DNA from: Lepas anatifera
Taxonomy: Eukaryota > Arthropoda > Thecostraca > Lepadidae
Reading direction: 5' to 3'
NCBI GenBank assembly: GCA_034440635.1
Contig: JAOTON010001531.1
Location: 558,001-622,000, forward strand
DNA: 64,000 nt
Positions 1 to 12,075 of this stretch are shown piece after piece. The notes beneath the pieces are model-generated. The model worked only from the letters and a program-made list of their open reading frames with translations, did no database searches and was not told the DNA's origin. A program made the translations under genes and the position numbers. The stretch's first letter is position 1, and the number at the start of each line of letters is the position of its first letter.

Positions 1-26
1 CTCTCTCTCTCTCTCTCTCTCTCTCC
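1..26. repeat. (CT)n microsatellite at the window edge
   Basis: The window opens with about 12 uninterrupted CT dinucleotides ending in CCAG. The left end is cut by the window, so the full length is unknown. A pyrimidine run followed by CAG resembles a 3' splice site, but the sequence downstream shows no recognisable coding similarity. Confidence 0.9.
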
Positions 27-3000
27 AGCTCAGGGATCTCATATGCTCTTCTCCTGCAAACTTGTACGTGATCTATCTTCTGAGACGGGTGGTGGCTCGG
101 CCCAGACAACCTTTCCTGTGCCCACACCTGCCATTGCCAAGTTGTGTCGAATGAAAAAGTTGAGAATGTGTCAGCTGTTGGAAAATGTCCACATAATGAG
201 AGATTGCTCTTACAGGTCCCACTCTGAAGGTTTTATGTGCCCACGCCCATTGTTTCCGAACAAAGGAAAATAAGGAATGGGAATGTGTTGATTTTCCTCG
301 CTATCATTAATTGATTCGTTACGTCGTGTATATTTCTCAAAGATAAGAAATTAAAATGGCTGGTGAAGATTGTATGCCTGATACTGCGTTGTGTCATCTT
401 TATGGTGTCTTGTCATGCACAGTACAATGTACTGAAGTACGGAATCTTGCACTTTCAGGGATTTGTTTCTGAAATTGAGTGCCCTCCTGCAGAAGAGGTC
501 TCGGTACTAAGAAGTTTACGCTGTGGATTTTTGTTTGCGACTTTCGTTTCGTGAATTTATCAGTTAAGAAATATATGGTTTAGGAATTTAAATTTATGTT
601 CTGCTCAAACCCAACCAGTCGTCCCGTTTAAATGCAACCTTATTATATATAGATCGAGGAATTGTGGAAGGAGAAAAATGCGGATTGCTTATTTGAAGGG
701 CTGATTTGTCGCTCAATTAAAGCACTGTCACGACGTCAACTTTTATTCTTCAGCCTGAATGATTTATGAATCTGTGAGAAATAACATCTCGTTTGACTGT
801 GGATCCAGGCTGGTACGCGTGTTTCTGCGTTGCTGCGTTGCGTGTCCACGTCGGATGCTGCAGTGCTGCAGCTTTATTGGCAGCTGCAGCGACCAGCAGT
901 GCAAATCTGGAGAGCGTCGTTGCACGTGCTCAGTGGCGGCGGCGTGCCTCCGCCGTCGGTTTTTCTGCCGTGGCCGGCTTGTTGATACGCAGCTGACGCT
1001 GCCGCTGTCTGCTTTTCGTATGCCGTCGCATGCGTCGGGCTGGCAGGAGCGATATGAGGCTGTTTGAGGAGCCGAGCTGGGAGCGTCTGCCGCCGATACC
1101 AGCGTTCTGCGCGCTCGACTGCTCGGCCCGAAAAACACTCGACAACAGCGACGCCCAAGGAATATTTCAGTCCCGGCATTCTCTCTGCAGTCGCAAGTCT
1201 GCATTCCGAGTGTTTCGGCCTCGCTTATGTTGGGTTAGATAACGATTTGTTGGATGTTCGAGATAAAGATTTGTTGGAAAATTGAGATAACTGCGGGGAA
1301 TTATATGGGCTATGCTGAAACTGGACTTAGAATTCGGCATTGGACGCCAAGTTTCCTGGATTTCTCTTCCGAGCGTCGTGGCCTGAATCCTTTTTCGCCC
1401 TGATTCTCTTTCACGGTATGTTAACCGTTTTCCGAGAATTTCTAACATCGCTCCAGCTTCTACCCTCATTCCATCCCCGTGGTGTCCCATCGGCCTCCCC
1501 GCTCCGCCCAGATCGTCATTCTCTTTTGAAAAACTCTCCCTTCTGTAACAGCGTTAGGACCTATTACTCCGTTCTCCGATCTTTTTTCCTCTCCGTTGCT
1601 TTCCTGGAGGAAATAAATCTGGCAGTCGGCACCACGCTGCTGACTGGCTCAGGAAATGACGTCTGATCACCTCTCTTCCTCGGATATCATCTCACCATTT
1701 CTTATTTTCTATCGGCACTGTAAGCGCCCGCTCCGTTATTTCCCATTCCTTTGTTTTTCTCTTGAGCAGACTCGGTTGTATCGCCTCGCGCCGTACCCTC
1801 GTCTCTTCCCCTTCCTATGTGTTGAGCGGAATTGGGAGCCGTCTTAATCCACCCCTCTGGCCTCCGTTTCCGCAAATCGGCCCTTTTCCGGGCGCCGCTC
1901 GTATGTGATGGTCGTATTTAAATGCTAATGCAGTGCCGAGCGCGGTGCCGAGCGGTGCGGAAAATGTCACCTCGGGGTCGATGAAGTGCCAAGTCGAGCC
2001 GCCCGGCTCTATTGCGCCATGCTCCTCGGCTGTTGCCGCGGAGTAGAGTAAAAGTCAGCGTTGGCATTTCAGTTGTGGGTGACATTTGAGAGTTTTGCAG
2101 GGAAGTGGCTGATTGTGTCAAAGGTGCACGAGTTTCTTACAGATGTTATCGCTTGCAATGCGTGGAATGTTCGCCTTATAATTGTTGTTAAATGCTCGTT
2201 GCAGATTTGCTTGGCTTAGGTAAGTTTTTGTTGCCCCCGCCTTTGTTAGTCTGGCGCTCTGGTGTGGTATGCTGCGTGGAGATTCTTTCTCTACCATCAC
2301 TTCACCAAGAACTGGCTCGGTTGTGATTGTTTAAGGTTTTTGTGTGGGAAGATTGTGCGCAGTGAGAGTTACTACACGCAAATCATTGCTGATTTGATTG
2401 GAGGATGTTGCATAAGGTGTAAGTTACCACGGCAGAACTGTCACACGTGCGTCTAGGAGTTAAGATCCTGGGGACTGGTAGAGACTGGGAGACTTCGCTG
2501 GTAGATGTCCGCGCGCGTGACGTTATGGAGGAAAGAAGCGATGAAGCCGACGTTCCAGGCGACGTTGGGGCGGCGATGCAGATGTCCTGGCTTGGAATGA
2601 AGCCGACGTCCATCCATACATGTATTTGTACAAAAACACACAACGCACAATTAGAAGGGGTCAAGAGAATAAAGCTCCCGCGGGAAAGAGAAGAGCAGAA
2701 AAGAGAAGAGGTACGAGCAGTGCGAGGCAATAAAACAATAAAACACTCAAGTGTAGACACATAATACAATAAAAGGGTGCAACGTTCTAAGGTACGCTGG
2801 AATGTTGTGCGGGGGTGCAGCTATTTGATGCAATTCATGTGCCCCTGTGTCCCCTCGATATTTCCATGAGTACTGCCAACTTTGTGCCACTCGCCCAGTG
2901 GCTGCTACGTCCTATGTTGGAAGGTGTGTACTGCGGTGTAATCTCGGTGTGGTTGTGTATTGTCGTGTGTATGTAATGTGTGTATTGACGTGTGTGTAAT

Positions 3001-3085
3001 GTGTTTGTCGACAGACTGGCAGCGCGCGGTTGGCGGCAGTCACTGCAGGATACCGCTCCGCACAAGTGGTGAGTACCGGACTAGT
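27..3085. other. Non-coding stretch, no gene recognised
   Basis: I see only short unconvincing reading frames on both strands and no similarity to a known family. A GT-rich tract lies at about 2930-3010. By position this is probably intron of the Groucho gene, because the exons seen further right lack the N-terminal part of the protein, but intergenic sequence cannot be excluded. Confidence 0.5.
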
Positions 3086-3334
3086 GAGGACCACTGCGGA
3101 CCTCACAAAGCGAGCCAAAGTGGGGACCGATGCGAACCTCACAAGGCGAGCCAGGACTCGCCAAAGTGAGGACCAATGCCGGCCTCAAAAGGCGAGCCAG
3201 GAATCTCCCAAAGTGGAGACCAGTGTGCACATCACAAGGCGAGCCAGGAGTCTCCCAAAGTGGGGACCAATGCGGGCCTTACAAGGCGAGCCAGGACTCT
3301 CCAAAGTGAATACTAATGCGGCCCTCACAAGGCG
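3086..3334. repeat. 46-47 bp minisatellite, about six degenerate copies
   Basis: Successive units begin GTGRGGACC, continue with a variable middle, and end CACAAGGCGAGCCAGGA plus CTCCCAAA. Units are mostly 46-47 bp, with a shorter first copy of about 36 bp and a truncated last copy. Copies differ by several substitutions each, so the array is not recently homogenised. Short + frames run through it, but the unit length is not a multiple of three and no protein family is recognisable. Confidence 0.85.
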
Positions 3335-4305
3335 GTGATTACATGATATGCAATGCCTGCCAAAGTAATCAAACACCGCAAAGCAGAAGATCGAACGAAA
3401 ATTTTTCATTCCTAAAATACCTAAGTTCTCAGACGAGATCCAACTAAAGAGAAGGTATTCAGGCAAGTTGGTCGTGAACATCACGTTGCCACTTGGTACT
3501 TGATATTCTGTCATAGTTTTCCTTCGTTTGGCATTGACTTCAAATGCACATGTTTTCAAAGACGGCTCATGAGGCATTTACACGGAATCCGCTCACATGC
3601 CGAGGTGCGGGTGGGTGTCGGCCCGTGGCGGTCTTCGGGGAGCTCCGGGTCTTCTCAGTCGTCCCGCCTCGCGGTTCCCACGTTGGCGTGACGGCCTGCA
3701 GTTTGCGGCGCCTAGTTGCGTCGTGCGGGCTAAATCACTTACATTAGCCTTCCACTCACTCAGCCGCGGCGGTGGACGTACCGGGAAGATGATACGTCGC
3801 TGCAAGGGGACGGCTCCTTGACTACCCCGGGTGAAGGTGTAGAGGCATTGGCTAATGACCGTGTTACAAGTGGTCGCTGCGGAGTGATTGCACGGCTGGA
3901 CGGGCCGCAGGGCTCCATGCGGAGACTGAGAGAGCGCGGCACCGGGAAACGCCCTGATGTCCTCCGGCGATGGCGCCCTTTCATCTCTCTTCGCTGTAGT
4001 CGCAGCTATTGGTCAATGAAGGAAACATGAAGAAAGTGGAAGTAGGAGAAACATCCAGCTTTATTGGAGGATGAAGACGCGCAGTCTCCAGGGCTCAAGT
4101 GTTAAAACTGCCAACGGAAAACGGGAATGCTCATAGTCGGCCCGTCTAATTCAGAATCGGAAAGAATCGCCCATCGGTATCTGAAGTCAGGATTGGTTCT
4201 TTATTGAAGGGAGGGCCGGTGGAAATTATTGTATGTAGTGTCTTTGTCCTTTTCCTGTGGAATCGTATCCATGTCGGCGTCGCGGTACGTACCAACACCC
4301 ACAGC
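3335..4305. other. Non-coding stretch, no feature recognised
   Basis: No convincing reading frame, RNA gene or repeat was seen between the two flanking minisatellites. It is moderately GC-rich in its second half (3600-4000). Confidence 0.5.
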
Positions 4306-4617
4306 GCAGAGGTGTCAGAGGGGCTCACGCACGGCCAGCAGTCACCTCTGTGACCGACCAGCCCCGCGCAGAGGTGCCAGAGGGGCGCACGCAGCGCCAG
4401 CAGTCACCTCTGTGACCGATCAGCCCCCGCCGCGCAGAGGTGCCAGAGGGGCGCACGCAGCGCCAGCAGTCACCTCTGTGACCGACCAGCCCCCCGCCGC
4501 GCAGAGGTGCCAGAGGGGCGCACGCAGCGCCAGCAGTCACCTCTGTGACCGACCAGCCCCCGCCGCGCAGAGGTGCCAGAGGGGCGCACGCAGCGCCAGC
4601 AGTCACCTCTGTGACCG
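4306..4617. repeat. 66-bp GC-rich minisatellite, five copies
   Basis: Copies start with GCAGAGGTG at 4306, 4368, 4434, 4501 and 4567, giving periods of 62, 66, 67 and 66 bp; the last copy is partial. Each contains CAGCAGTCACCTCTGTGACC, so CACCTCTGTGACC recurs at regular spacing. The copies are nearly identical except in the length of the C run after GACCAG. Frames on both strands stay open through it, reading AAPAVTSVTDQPP-like repeats on +, but the spacing is not a strict multiple of three and I do not call a protein. Confidence 0.9.
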
Positions 4618-7302
4618 CTTCATCAAGCCCGACTGCAGCCGCCTGGTTATTCCGGGTACGCAGCCCGAGCCCCGCCCGGCAGATCGCTCCCCACAGCCGG
4701 CGTGAGGCACTGAGAGACCTCCGCCGGCCGTGTACAACACGCCGCAACTATGCCGTCTAATGACTCACACCGATTTCAAGGCGGCCGACCGGTTCCCCCC
4801 CTGTTGCCCCACCGCGGCGCGGACGGTACGTTGGTAAAACGATTAGACTCGGTGTCGCTCCGCCTGCTGCTCGACTCCCGCTGACCGGACGGTGGCGCCA
4901 CGGCGACGATGCGGCCGTGAGCGGAACTACTGTCAGAGCCGGTGCGGTTGCGTACAGAGAGGCGCGCGGCCAGAATCCTGACTGGTTATCGTGGCTGTGA
5001 TCCATCAGGCGGGCAGCAGCTCCTACGGCGACTGCGTGCTACGTGACCGACGCCCGCGGCTCGGCGGAGATCGGGCAAAAACGCAGGTCCCGGGCAGACG
5101 GCCCGGGGCGCCGCCGTTCAGGAGAGCGCACGCGATTGTCAGGAGGGCCAACGGTTGTACACCTGGGCCTGGCAGGGAGGTGGAGGTGACGGAAGGGCTC
5201 CCCGAGTCCCCGGGCTTCTTTGAAGCTGGGTACTGCACCGCAGCGCTGGTTTCCAATACACAGCCTGACTGTGTCTCCAAGTTCCTGAGCCTTAGCCCAG
5301 AGCCAGCGGGGCTGATGTCGGGAGGTTTCGTGTTTCTTCCCGCCCGGCTTTTGGTGGCCATAAGCAATGCCGGCGAGCCGGGGGCAGGCTGCTTCACAAG
5401 GTGTACATTACCGAGCCGGTCTTGGCGCCATTTCTGCGGCGCCGTCGGCGTGGCGGGAAAACGGTGGGCGATGGCGGGATAGGGCGCGGGGTGTGAGGCC
5501 GGAGCGTGTTTCCACGGCAGCCGCGGGCGGCCGGCGGAGGGTTGAGGGTCGCCTGATGACTTTGATAGCGGGTGGTGGCGGCAGGGGGATGTTATCTCCG
5601 TGGCGTAAATGAGGGGCTGCCGGGCCCGGGTAATTAAGGGGCCGCGCCGGTGCTGCACTGTCCTTTAGTGCCGACGGTTACAAGGTGCAGCTCGCGGCAG
5701 GTTTTCTATTTGAATGGCAACGTTCAGCCACTGGTTTGCAACAATGACCAGTGCGTTGGTAGAGGTGAAGTCACAGAAACGGCGACACACATGGACCCGA
5801 TGGAACGTTCAACGCACAGGCTAACCGAGTATTTGATTGTTTGTTTAGGTCTTGGCGATATCTAGGGCTTCCCTTGGCTTCCTCTAGCCTGCCGCTTCAG
5901 TACGTGGGCCTGCGCGCGGAGGCATCCAGGAAATGAAGCCGAAAATATCGGCACCGTTCGAAATGGATATAATATCCCATATGTTATATATTATATATGT
6001 ATAATTATATATAATATCCCATGTGTTCAACGACGGATATAAAGTAACTACGGGAACCGTCCGAGACCTTTCTCATCTAAAGCTCGACAAGGGTGACCTG
6101 TTTGTGCCCGTCGTCTCCCATGACCCTCAGCGTGTAAGGGCACGCCCAGCCTAGTCTTTACCCCCCTTGGGGCGGGTCTAACCTCAGACTCCGCGCACCC
6201 CACCGCCCAGATGGTGCTACACTTATCCACATGGCCTTCAGACCGGCCCGCTTCACTACAGTCTCTGTGTTTGTGTGTTTGCCCCCCCCCCCCCCCGTCA
6301 TGAATGCTCCCCTCGCCGCGCCTGACCGCGCCTCGCTGCGGGCTGCGACGGGCCATTGTTGAAGCTGCGCAGAGGAGCGGCGTCACCCCCGGCTCTTATT
6401 TGTACTAATACCCGGGGCGGCGGCCGGCGGTGCAGGGGAGATCCGATATCCCCCCCTTGTGAGGGGTGTAACGCACGACGGGGGCTGAGCCGGTGTTGAC
6501 GAGGAGTGATAACGGCCTCCCCTTCGCTTTTCAATCGGCCGCTCCCCTCACGCACGCAGACACCAGACCTCTCCCCTGGCCAGGGGAGAGAGCTCCCCTC
6601 GGGGATAAATTGGCCTATAATTCTAATTTCCCGGGCTGCCGTCGCCCCAGTGCCGCCGGCCCATTGTAAATCCGTTTTGAAGTGAAGTGTAAAAAGGACG
6701 CGGTAATTCGGTGGGAGCGCGCTGGCACCCCTGTGAAGGGGACGCGACCAGCCGCGCCCCGGTCCCCGCCGGAGGGTTAGGGGTGCCGATAGGGGAGCGC
6801 ACGCGGACAATCGCGGGTGGCAGCCGCCGCTGGCGCTGATGCGATTTCAGCGGGATATCCGGCGTGATAGATGGAGCCGCTCGGTCCCCCCCCTGTGCCT
6901 CCCAGTGGTGGAGCTGGGAATTCGCGAAGGGGGCATGCCAACCCGATGCTTGCTCAGTGTGTCGGTTGTGGCCCACTTTGCGTACAGCCGCGCTGACGTT
7001 TTGCTACAGTTGTACCCGTATGAATGACAGTTGTTTTTCTTTGTCGGGCGCCACTGTGTAGTGAACTGAACAAGGTCGATTGGAGTCCGCTGCGATGGAC
7101 GGGTGGACCCGTGCACAGAGGAGTTCACCTCGTGGTGCCTGAGTGCCCCCTGGTTACGCCGCCGTGTGACCCGCTCCCTCCCCTGCCCTGACTGGTGGTT
7201 CCGCCCCGCTACCGACTCCAATCAGGGGTAGCCCGCTGCTGGCTAGAACAGCGAATGAATTCATGGAGCGGTGAGCTCATTAGGGGTGGCAGCGGCCTCT
7301 TT
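4618..7302. other. Non-coding stretch with AT-rich and poly-C tracts
   Basis: No gene recognised. An AT-rich, partly palindromic tract lies at about 5965-6020, flanked on both sides by ATAATATCCCAT. A poly-C run lies at about 6282-6297. The region 4640-5640 is GC-rich and has long overlapping open frames on both strands, which GC-rich non-coding DNA gives by chance; none resembles a known protein. Confidence 0.5.
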
Positions 7303-7333
7303 GATGCCGCATCATCAGCTCTGATGCGGCATC
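7303..7333. repeat. Short perfect inverted repeat (hairpin)
   Basis: Two perfect 12-base arms, GATGCCGCATCA and TGATGCGGCATC, are separated by a 7-base loop. The function is unknown. It could be a dyad-symmetric protein site or a small hairpin in a transcript. Confidence 0.7.
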
Positions 7334-7947
7334 GTGACAGGAATACTGCGCGGTCAGTTCGGATTGAATTCAGCCGTGAAGCCAAATTAAAAGCGTTCGG
7401 ATGAGGAGCTGTGCCCGGTGGAATGCCACCGTGTTGGTTAGTTGTCGACTTGTTATGGGCCGATGGCTGAGGGATTCATGACCGTTTTTACTCTGCGGGA
7501 GCCTGGTGAGTTTTTGTGTTTTAGCTTCACCGGCGTGCCAGACATTACTTCATTAGTGTGCCCGTGCATGGTAATTGGTAAGCGTCATATGCATAAAGGT
7601 GTATAGGCCTGCTGTTCATGATCGGCTGGTCAGGCATCCACTAATGATTAGTTCAGCTTGTGTGGTGTGACTAAACAAAGTTGGAAAGAAGCCATGCACA
7701 GTGGTGATGATTGGAACTTCAGCCTGCAAAACAAAGGTCTTCCCGAAATTTAAATTTTGATCGCATACCGAGTGTTTTAGAGAGTAAAGTCATCTCTCCC
7801 ACTTGCCTAGAGAAACAATGCCTTCCTGATACTGCAGTAGTGTCATTATGGCATATGTTTCATAATCACTCAGATGCCTATTTCACGTGCAGATCCTCCA
7901 GATTGGATCTGCTTTCTATGATTTATACAATAATCTTACACCATAAC
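7334..7947. other. Non-coding stretch, nothing recognised
   Basis: Mixed-composition DNA without a convincing reading frame or repeat. It becomes AT-rich towards the MITE at 7948. Confidence 0.45.
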
Positions 7948-8140
7948 GGTGATAAGTTGATAAGATGAAGCTCAATTCAAGGTCTGGCTACACTATGACT
8001 AAGAATTTTTTATTTAACCTCTCGTTTACCTACCTGATTCTGAAGAAAGGCTGTGCCCCAATATACAATCAGGTGTACTAGGTCTATTTCACATCCGAGA
8101 TTCAAGGACACAGGCCAATATATACCTTGTCAACTTATAG
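7948..8140 (-). mobile_element. Degenerate MITE, older copy of the element at 10588
   Basis: The left end reads GGTGATAAGTTGATAAG and the right end CCTTGTCAACTTATAG, which are imperfect inverted repeats of each other. The interior GGTCTGGCTACACTATGAC and CTGATTCTGAAGAAAGGCTG matches the reverse complement of the element at 10588-10772. The copy has diverged at its termini and has no coding capacity. It is a non-autonomous DNA element; the superfamily is undetermined because no target duplication is clear. Confidence 0.75.
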
Positions 8141-10587
8141 TATAACCTAGAATCTCTATATAATGGTATTCATATTTGATCCATCGTATTGGGAGATGTA
8201 ATAGGACATACAATCATACAGATGTCGACCACAAAGTAGGAAATAGGCAATATTAAACAGGGACGGCCTCTTTTCTCCGACCTCGTTATCCCCTCTCTGT
8301 TGTCAACCGTTCTGAGAGTTAATGCCTGGGAACTGCAACTTTTGCAGCTGAAATGTACAGACCCAGGTATGCCCCGCCCGCGTTGGACATGTTTATTTCA
8401 ATTTCTGTGTTTTTTCTGACGAGTTTAAAGTGGTGAAGTTTTCTGTCTTTTTTCTTGAAGTATTTGGGCGGTTTCGCTTCGCAGACCACCGCACATGGTA
8501 ATTACCTAATGCACGCCTGCAAAATGTATCCTTTGCGACTTTCGGAATATCCTGAGAATACCCTGCATATTGCTGTGCCTGAAAAAGTATACAGCTTAGG
8601 TATTTCGCTGCTTTAGTCACTTGAACGTCACTTGTTAGAACCGCCCAGTCTGCGATTCGAATTGTAAGATTCAATTCGATTGCCTAATAGTACCAGAAAA
8701 GCCAAGTCAGGCACACACACGCCGGTGGCCACTGTAAGTAAAGTAATCTTGGGTGGCCACCGCCGTAAGTAAGCGGGTTTTCCGGTTTGTTTTTTGTGCG
8801 GTCGCCATCCCAGCCGTTGGACGCAAATCTGCACTGTCACGTGCGTTGAATGTCTGGGATACTTATTTTACGCTCGGCGTGTAATCTCGCCTGTCGCATC
8901 GAATGAGAGGGGCTTGCAAGCGATTGGCTATTATTATTCACAGAGCGCTTGTCAGATCGTATCTGCTTATCAGGTTTCCGTATTGATTTGTGGATGATAA
9001 GGCCTGCCTCGAGAGCCGTTCCTAAAAAAGAACAAGATGTTGAGCTGTCAGCCTGCCGCCGATGACGTCCTTATTTCGATATTACAGTGTCAGCGGCTGC
9101 AGCAGACCCGCGGCCGCTCAGTGATTTGTCCGGAATGTCACCGTGACGACCAATTTCCATGGTGGTTTAAAGCTTGAAGTGTGTTTTAAAGCCACCCGGG
9201 GGTGTCTGCCATTGCTCTAAAGAAGACCTTTCCAAGTTTGCAATGTTGAAAATATGCTCAGGCACTTTTTGAGAACATGTTTTTCCCACTTCACTAGGGT
9301 CAGGCGCTGATGGTATCCCAGTGTCAAAATTGGGATCGACTTTTCCAAAAATCCTGCTGCTTATTCTTTCAAAAATCTTGAAAGAAAGTCTGATGTACTC
9401 AGCTGAATAATGGTGGCGATCCTAGAGGCAGTGAAATATACAGATGTACGGTTTTCAGGTTGTGTTGATGGATTCGCCAGCTTTATCCTTTGTTAGTGCG
9501 TTAGCTAGTGATGGTACAAAAGAGATGAAAAATCAAGAGCCTTTTCATGAGCAAATTTTCTTCCCAGCACTGTTTCCACTGTTGTGATGGAAGGTGAACG
9601 GGGTATTTTGAGTGGAGCGAGTTCAGGGAACCGTAGTGAGTCAACAGTGATGGACGGGTAGGGTCGGGGCTCACGACTAGTGTCCCTCTCTTCCCTGAGT
9701 TCGAGTGGCCGTGGTGAGTAAACGGTGATAGATGACCAGTGTCCCTCTCTACCCTGAGGTGGTTTTTCATCTTGGAACGGAAGACGTATGTGCCACAGCC
9801 CCGAGCGCGGACTTCGCTGCTTTGGCCAGATTTCCAGGAACAAGGCCCCCCGCCAACCGCTCCTGTAACACCCTCTGCCCTCTCCCTTCAAACAGTCGCC
9901 TCCCCTCCTCAATGCCTGGGTCCCATTCCAGCGAAAACAGCTTTCCTGGAAACGGCCCGGCCGTATATATCGCCTGTCTCCAGGGAGGCCTGGTTGACCG
10001 GACGAGGATCCTCAGTCGGTACCACGTGGTGCCGCCGTCGCTGGTGAAGAGGGGAGCGTCTCCCTACTCCGGGGATAAACCGTGTTTGGACAGATGGCTG
10101 GGCCCGTCACACAGCGGGATGGGAATGTTTCCAACTCCAGCACCCACCCCAAACGCCACCCAACGGGACAGGCACCCCTCCCGGGTGAGAGGTGTCAGCG
10201 CACGGGCTCCAACAATGGCGCGGGCTCAGCTTTGAATGTCACGCCTCCATGTTATGGAACATTGATATTTCCTCAACGGCGGCGGGGAGTTTAAAAAGTC
10301 TTGTCGTCTCACCCAGTCGTCAGAAGTGTTGCGCAGATGTTTTCTCTGTCTCGCTGACTGACTTCCTGGCTGTAACCGGCGCATGAAATATATTGAAGCA
10401 GAAATGTGTTCTGGGCTAGAGCCTCGGGGCATTACGACGCACCTATTGTGGAGGTCGCACGGCCCCGCCAGCTCTCATCCTATTGAAAAGGTACGCTCCC
10501 GGCCATGATTGGTCGGGCTAGAACCGGTGTTTAAACGTTGATAGGTTTTGAAGTGCTGCGGCGAGGAGCATGATGATAAGTTGATAA
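8141..10587. other. Non-coding stretch, weak local duplications only
   Basis: No gene recognised. A small imperfect repeat of GGTGGCCAC occurs near 8724 and 8752, each followed by GTAAGTAA. Two imperfect ~70-bp direct copies sit at about 9620-9765, both containing a GTGAGT-AACRGTGAT stretch and GTGTCCCTCTC. Immediately before the next MITE, GATGATAAGTTGATAAGGT is present twice in tandem (from 10572 and 10591). Confidence 0.5.
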
Positions 10588-10772
10588 GGTGATGATAAGT
10601 TGATAAGGTGGCCTGACCCCTCTAATTGGGAAATGTAAAAAAACACTGAAGATTATTTATTCGGGCACAGCCCTTCATCAGAATCGTGTAGTAAATATAA
10701 AAAATGCTCGGTCATAGTGTAGCCAGACCTCGAATATTCGAGGTCAGGCCACCTTATCAACTTATCATCACC
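10588..10772 (+). mobile_element. MITE with perfect 31-bp terminal inverted repeats
   Basis: The 31-bp arms at 10588-10618 and 10742-10772 are perfect reverse complements (GGTGATGATAAGTTGATAAG then GTGGCCTGACC). Weaker complementarity continues outward for several bases. The 185-bp element has no coding capacity. Its interior contains an AATATT palindrome next to the right arm. The outer part of the left arm is duplicated in tandem just upstream. A diverged copy in inverse orientation lies at 7948-8140, showing that this is a dispersed family. Confidence 0.9.
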
Positions 10773-11688
10773 GTATCAATTTAGAACGGGTTTCACTTAA
10801 ATATATTAAGCGTATACTGTCGACTTCTGCGCTAACTTTAAAAGTTATATTCATCATTCACTTATTTCTGTTCATACTAATAAACAATTAAAGGGCAACA
10901 CAGCCTCAAATCGTGAAAACATTGTTCAGAATATCACTGCGTATCTTGGGGTGTTGGCGGGAAATGCACTTTTTTGCCCTATTCCAGATCCGCCAAGGAT
11001 TGTAATCAAAATTTCATAGGTCAGGCGTGTACTTGCTGTTAATTAATCATTCATTATGATATTCCGGCCAAATGGTCCTACTTAATGGGAAACGTCTACA
11101 TTAATGCTTCTCCAGGGCTGCCCTCCTGAATCATTCATTGAAGCGCCGTAAACGCGGGTCTGTCCCTGAACCCAGTACTCCTCGGGGCCTGCTGCTTCTG
11201 CCACCTTCCTGCCTCGCTCTGGCTCCCCAAGGCGAGCTCAGCATCTTCTCCTACGATGCAATGCATATTGTGGAGATTTCAAACAGAAACAGCTTTGCGC
11301 ATCTGGACAGATTTGACTTCGTGCCATCCCCATGCAACGGACATTTTCTGTGTAAATTCTACATGGCTGTATTTGTAAGCTTAGAACACTGAACTGAATT
11401 TTATCACCTGAGAAGCCACTGTAACGATGGGCGCGACATAGCCTAGTCGCTGGAGCGCCCTAAACCCCAACACACACACGCGGACATTTTCTAGGCACGC
11501 ACTTGGGTGAATTCAGCTATGATCGGTGTAGAATATTTATAGATGGTCTATCATTTTTCGTTCATGCTATTCAAGGAGAGACTCGAAGCATTCGCTGGAT
11601 AAGCAGCTCTGGTATCTCGATGAGAATGGCTGTATGTGAGCCTACATCCGTGCTGGATTCCTCCCGCCACTGCTGGTACTTCCAACAT
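10773..11688. other. Non-coding stretch, nothing recognised
   Basis: AT-rich to mixed sequence with no convincing gene, RNA or repeat. Confidence 0.45.
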
Positions 11689-12075
11689 GGTTAGACCAGT
11701 GGCGGATCCAGGGGGGCAAAAAGGCAATTGCCCCCAAACGGAAAAGCTCGGGGAAAAACTATGTTTTTGCCCCCCAAAGCGATCGACCTCCTTTTTCCCC
11801 GACTCCTTTTAGCTTGTAAGCAAAATTTTGGTGCTTCAACTCTCAACTTCAAACAGAATTGAGAAGTTCAGTGTAAATATTGGGGTTTGGAGAGGAAAAT
11901 CTTGAGCCCATATTTTTCACCCCGTGACGTTTTTTTTTGCTTTTCGTTTCCAGTTCCCAAAATCCTACCGAAAAGGCATATTGTAGCGCAATTTTTCACA
12001 GGCGACTTTTTTTTTTTGCTTTTCGACTTTGGTTTGCCTCCCAAACCACCAGCTAGATCCGCCACTGGGTTAGAC
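11689..12075 (-). mobile_element. hAT-type MITE, copy 1, with perfect 8-bp target duplication
   Basis: The element proper is 11697-12067 (371 bp). It begins CAGTGGCGGATCCAGG and ends TAGATCCGCCACTG, which are terminal inverted repeats. It is flanked by identical 8-bp copies of GGTTAGAC at 11689-11696 and 12068-12075. CAGTG termini and an 8-bp target duplication are the hallmark of the hAT superfamily. There is no transposase. The interior has poly-T and C-rich tracts and the stretch CGATCGACCTCC, shared with the inverse copy at 61776-62164. The strand is set relative to copy 2 and is arbitrary. The intact target duplication argues for relatively recent insertion. Confidence 0.93.

Noticed and set aside
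5023..5658. A 211-codon antisense frame in GC-rich sequence
   Set aside because: No domain, no splice-compatible conservation and low-complexity composition. It overlaps another open frame on the + strand, as expected from GC-rich non-coding DNA.
5965..6020. AT-rich ATATAT tract as a TATA-box promoter
   Set aside because: It is a low-complexity palindromic AT tract with no downstream exon or initiator evidence.
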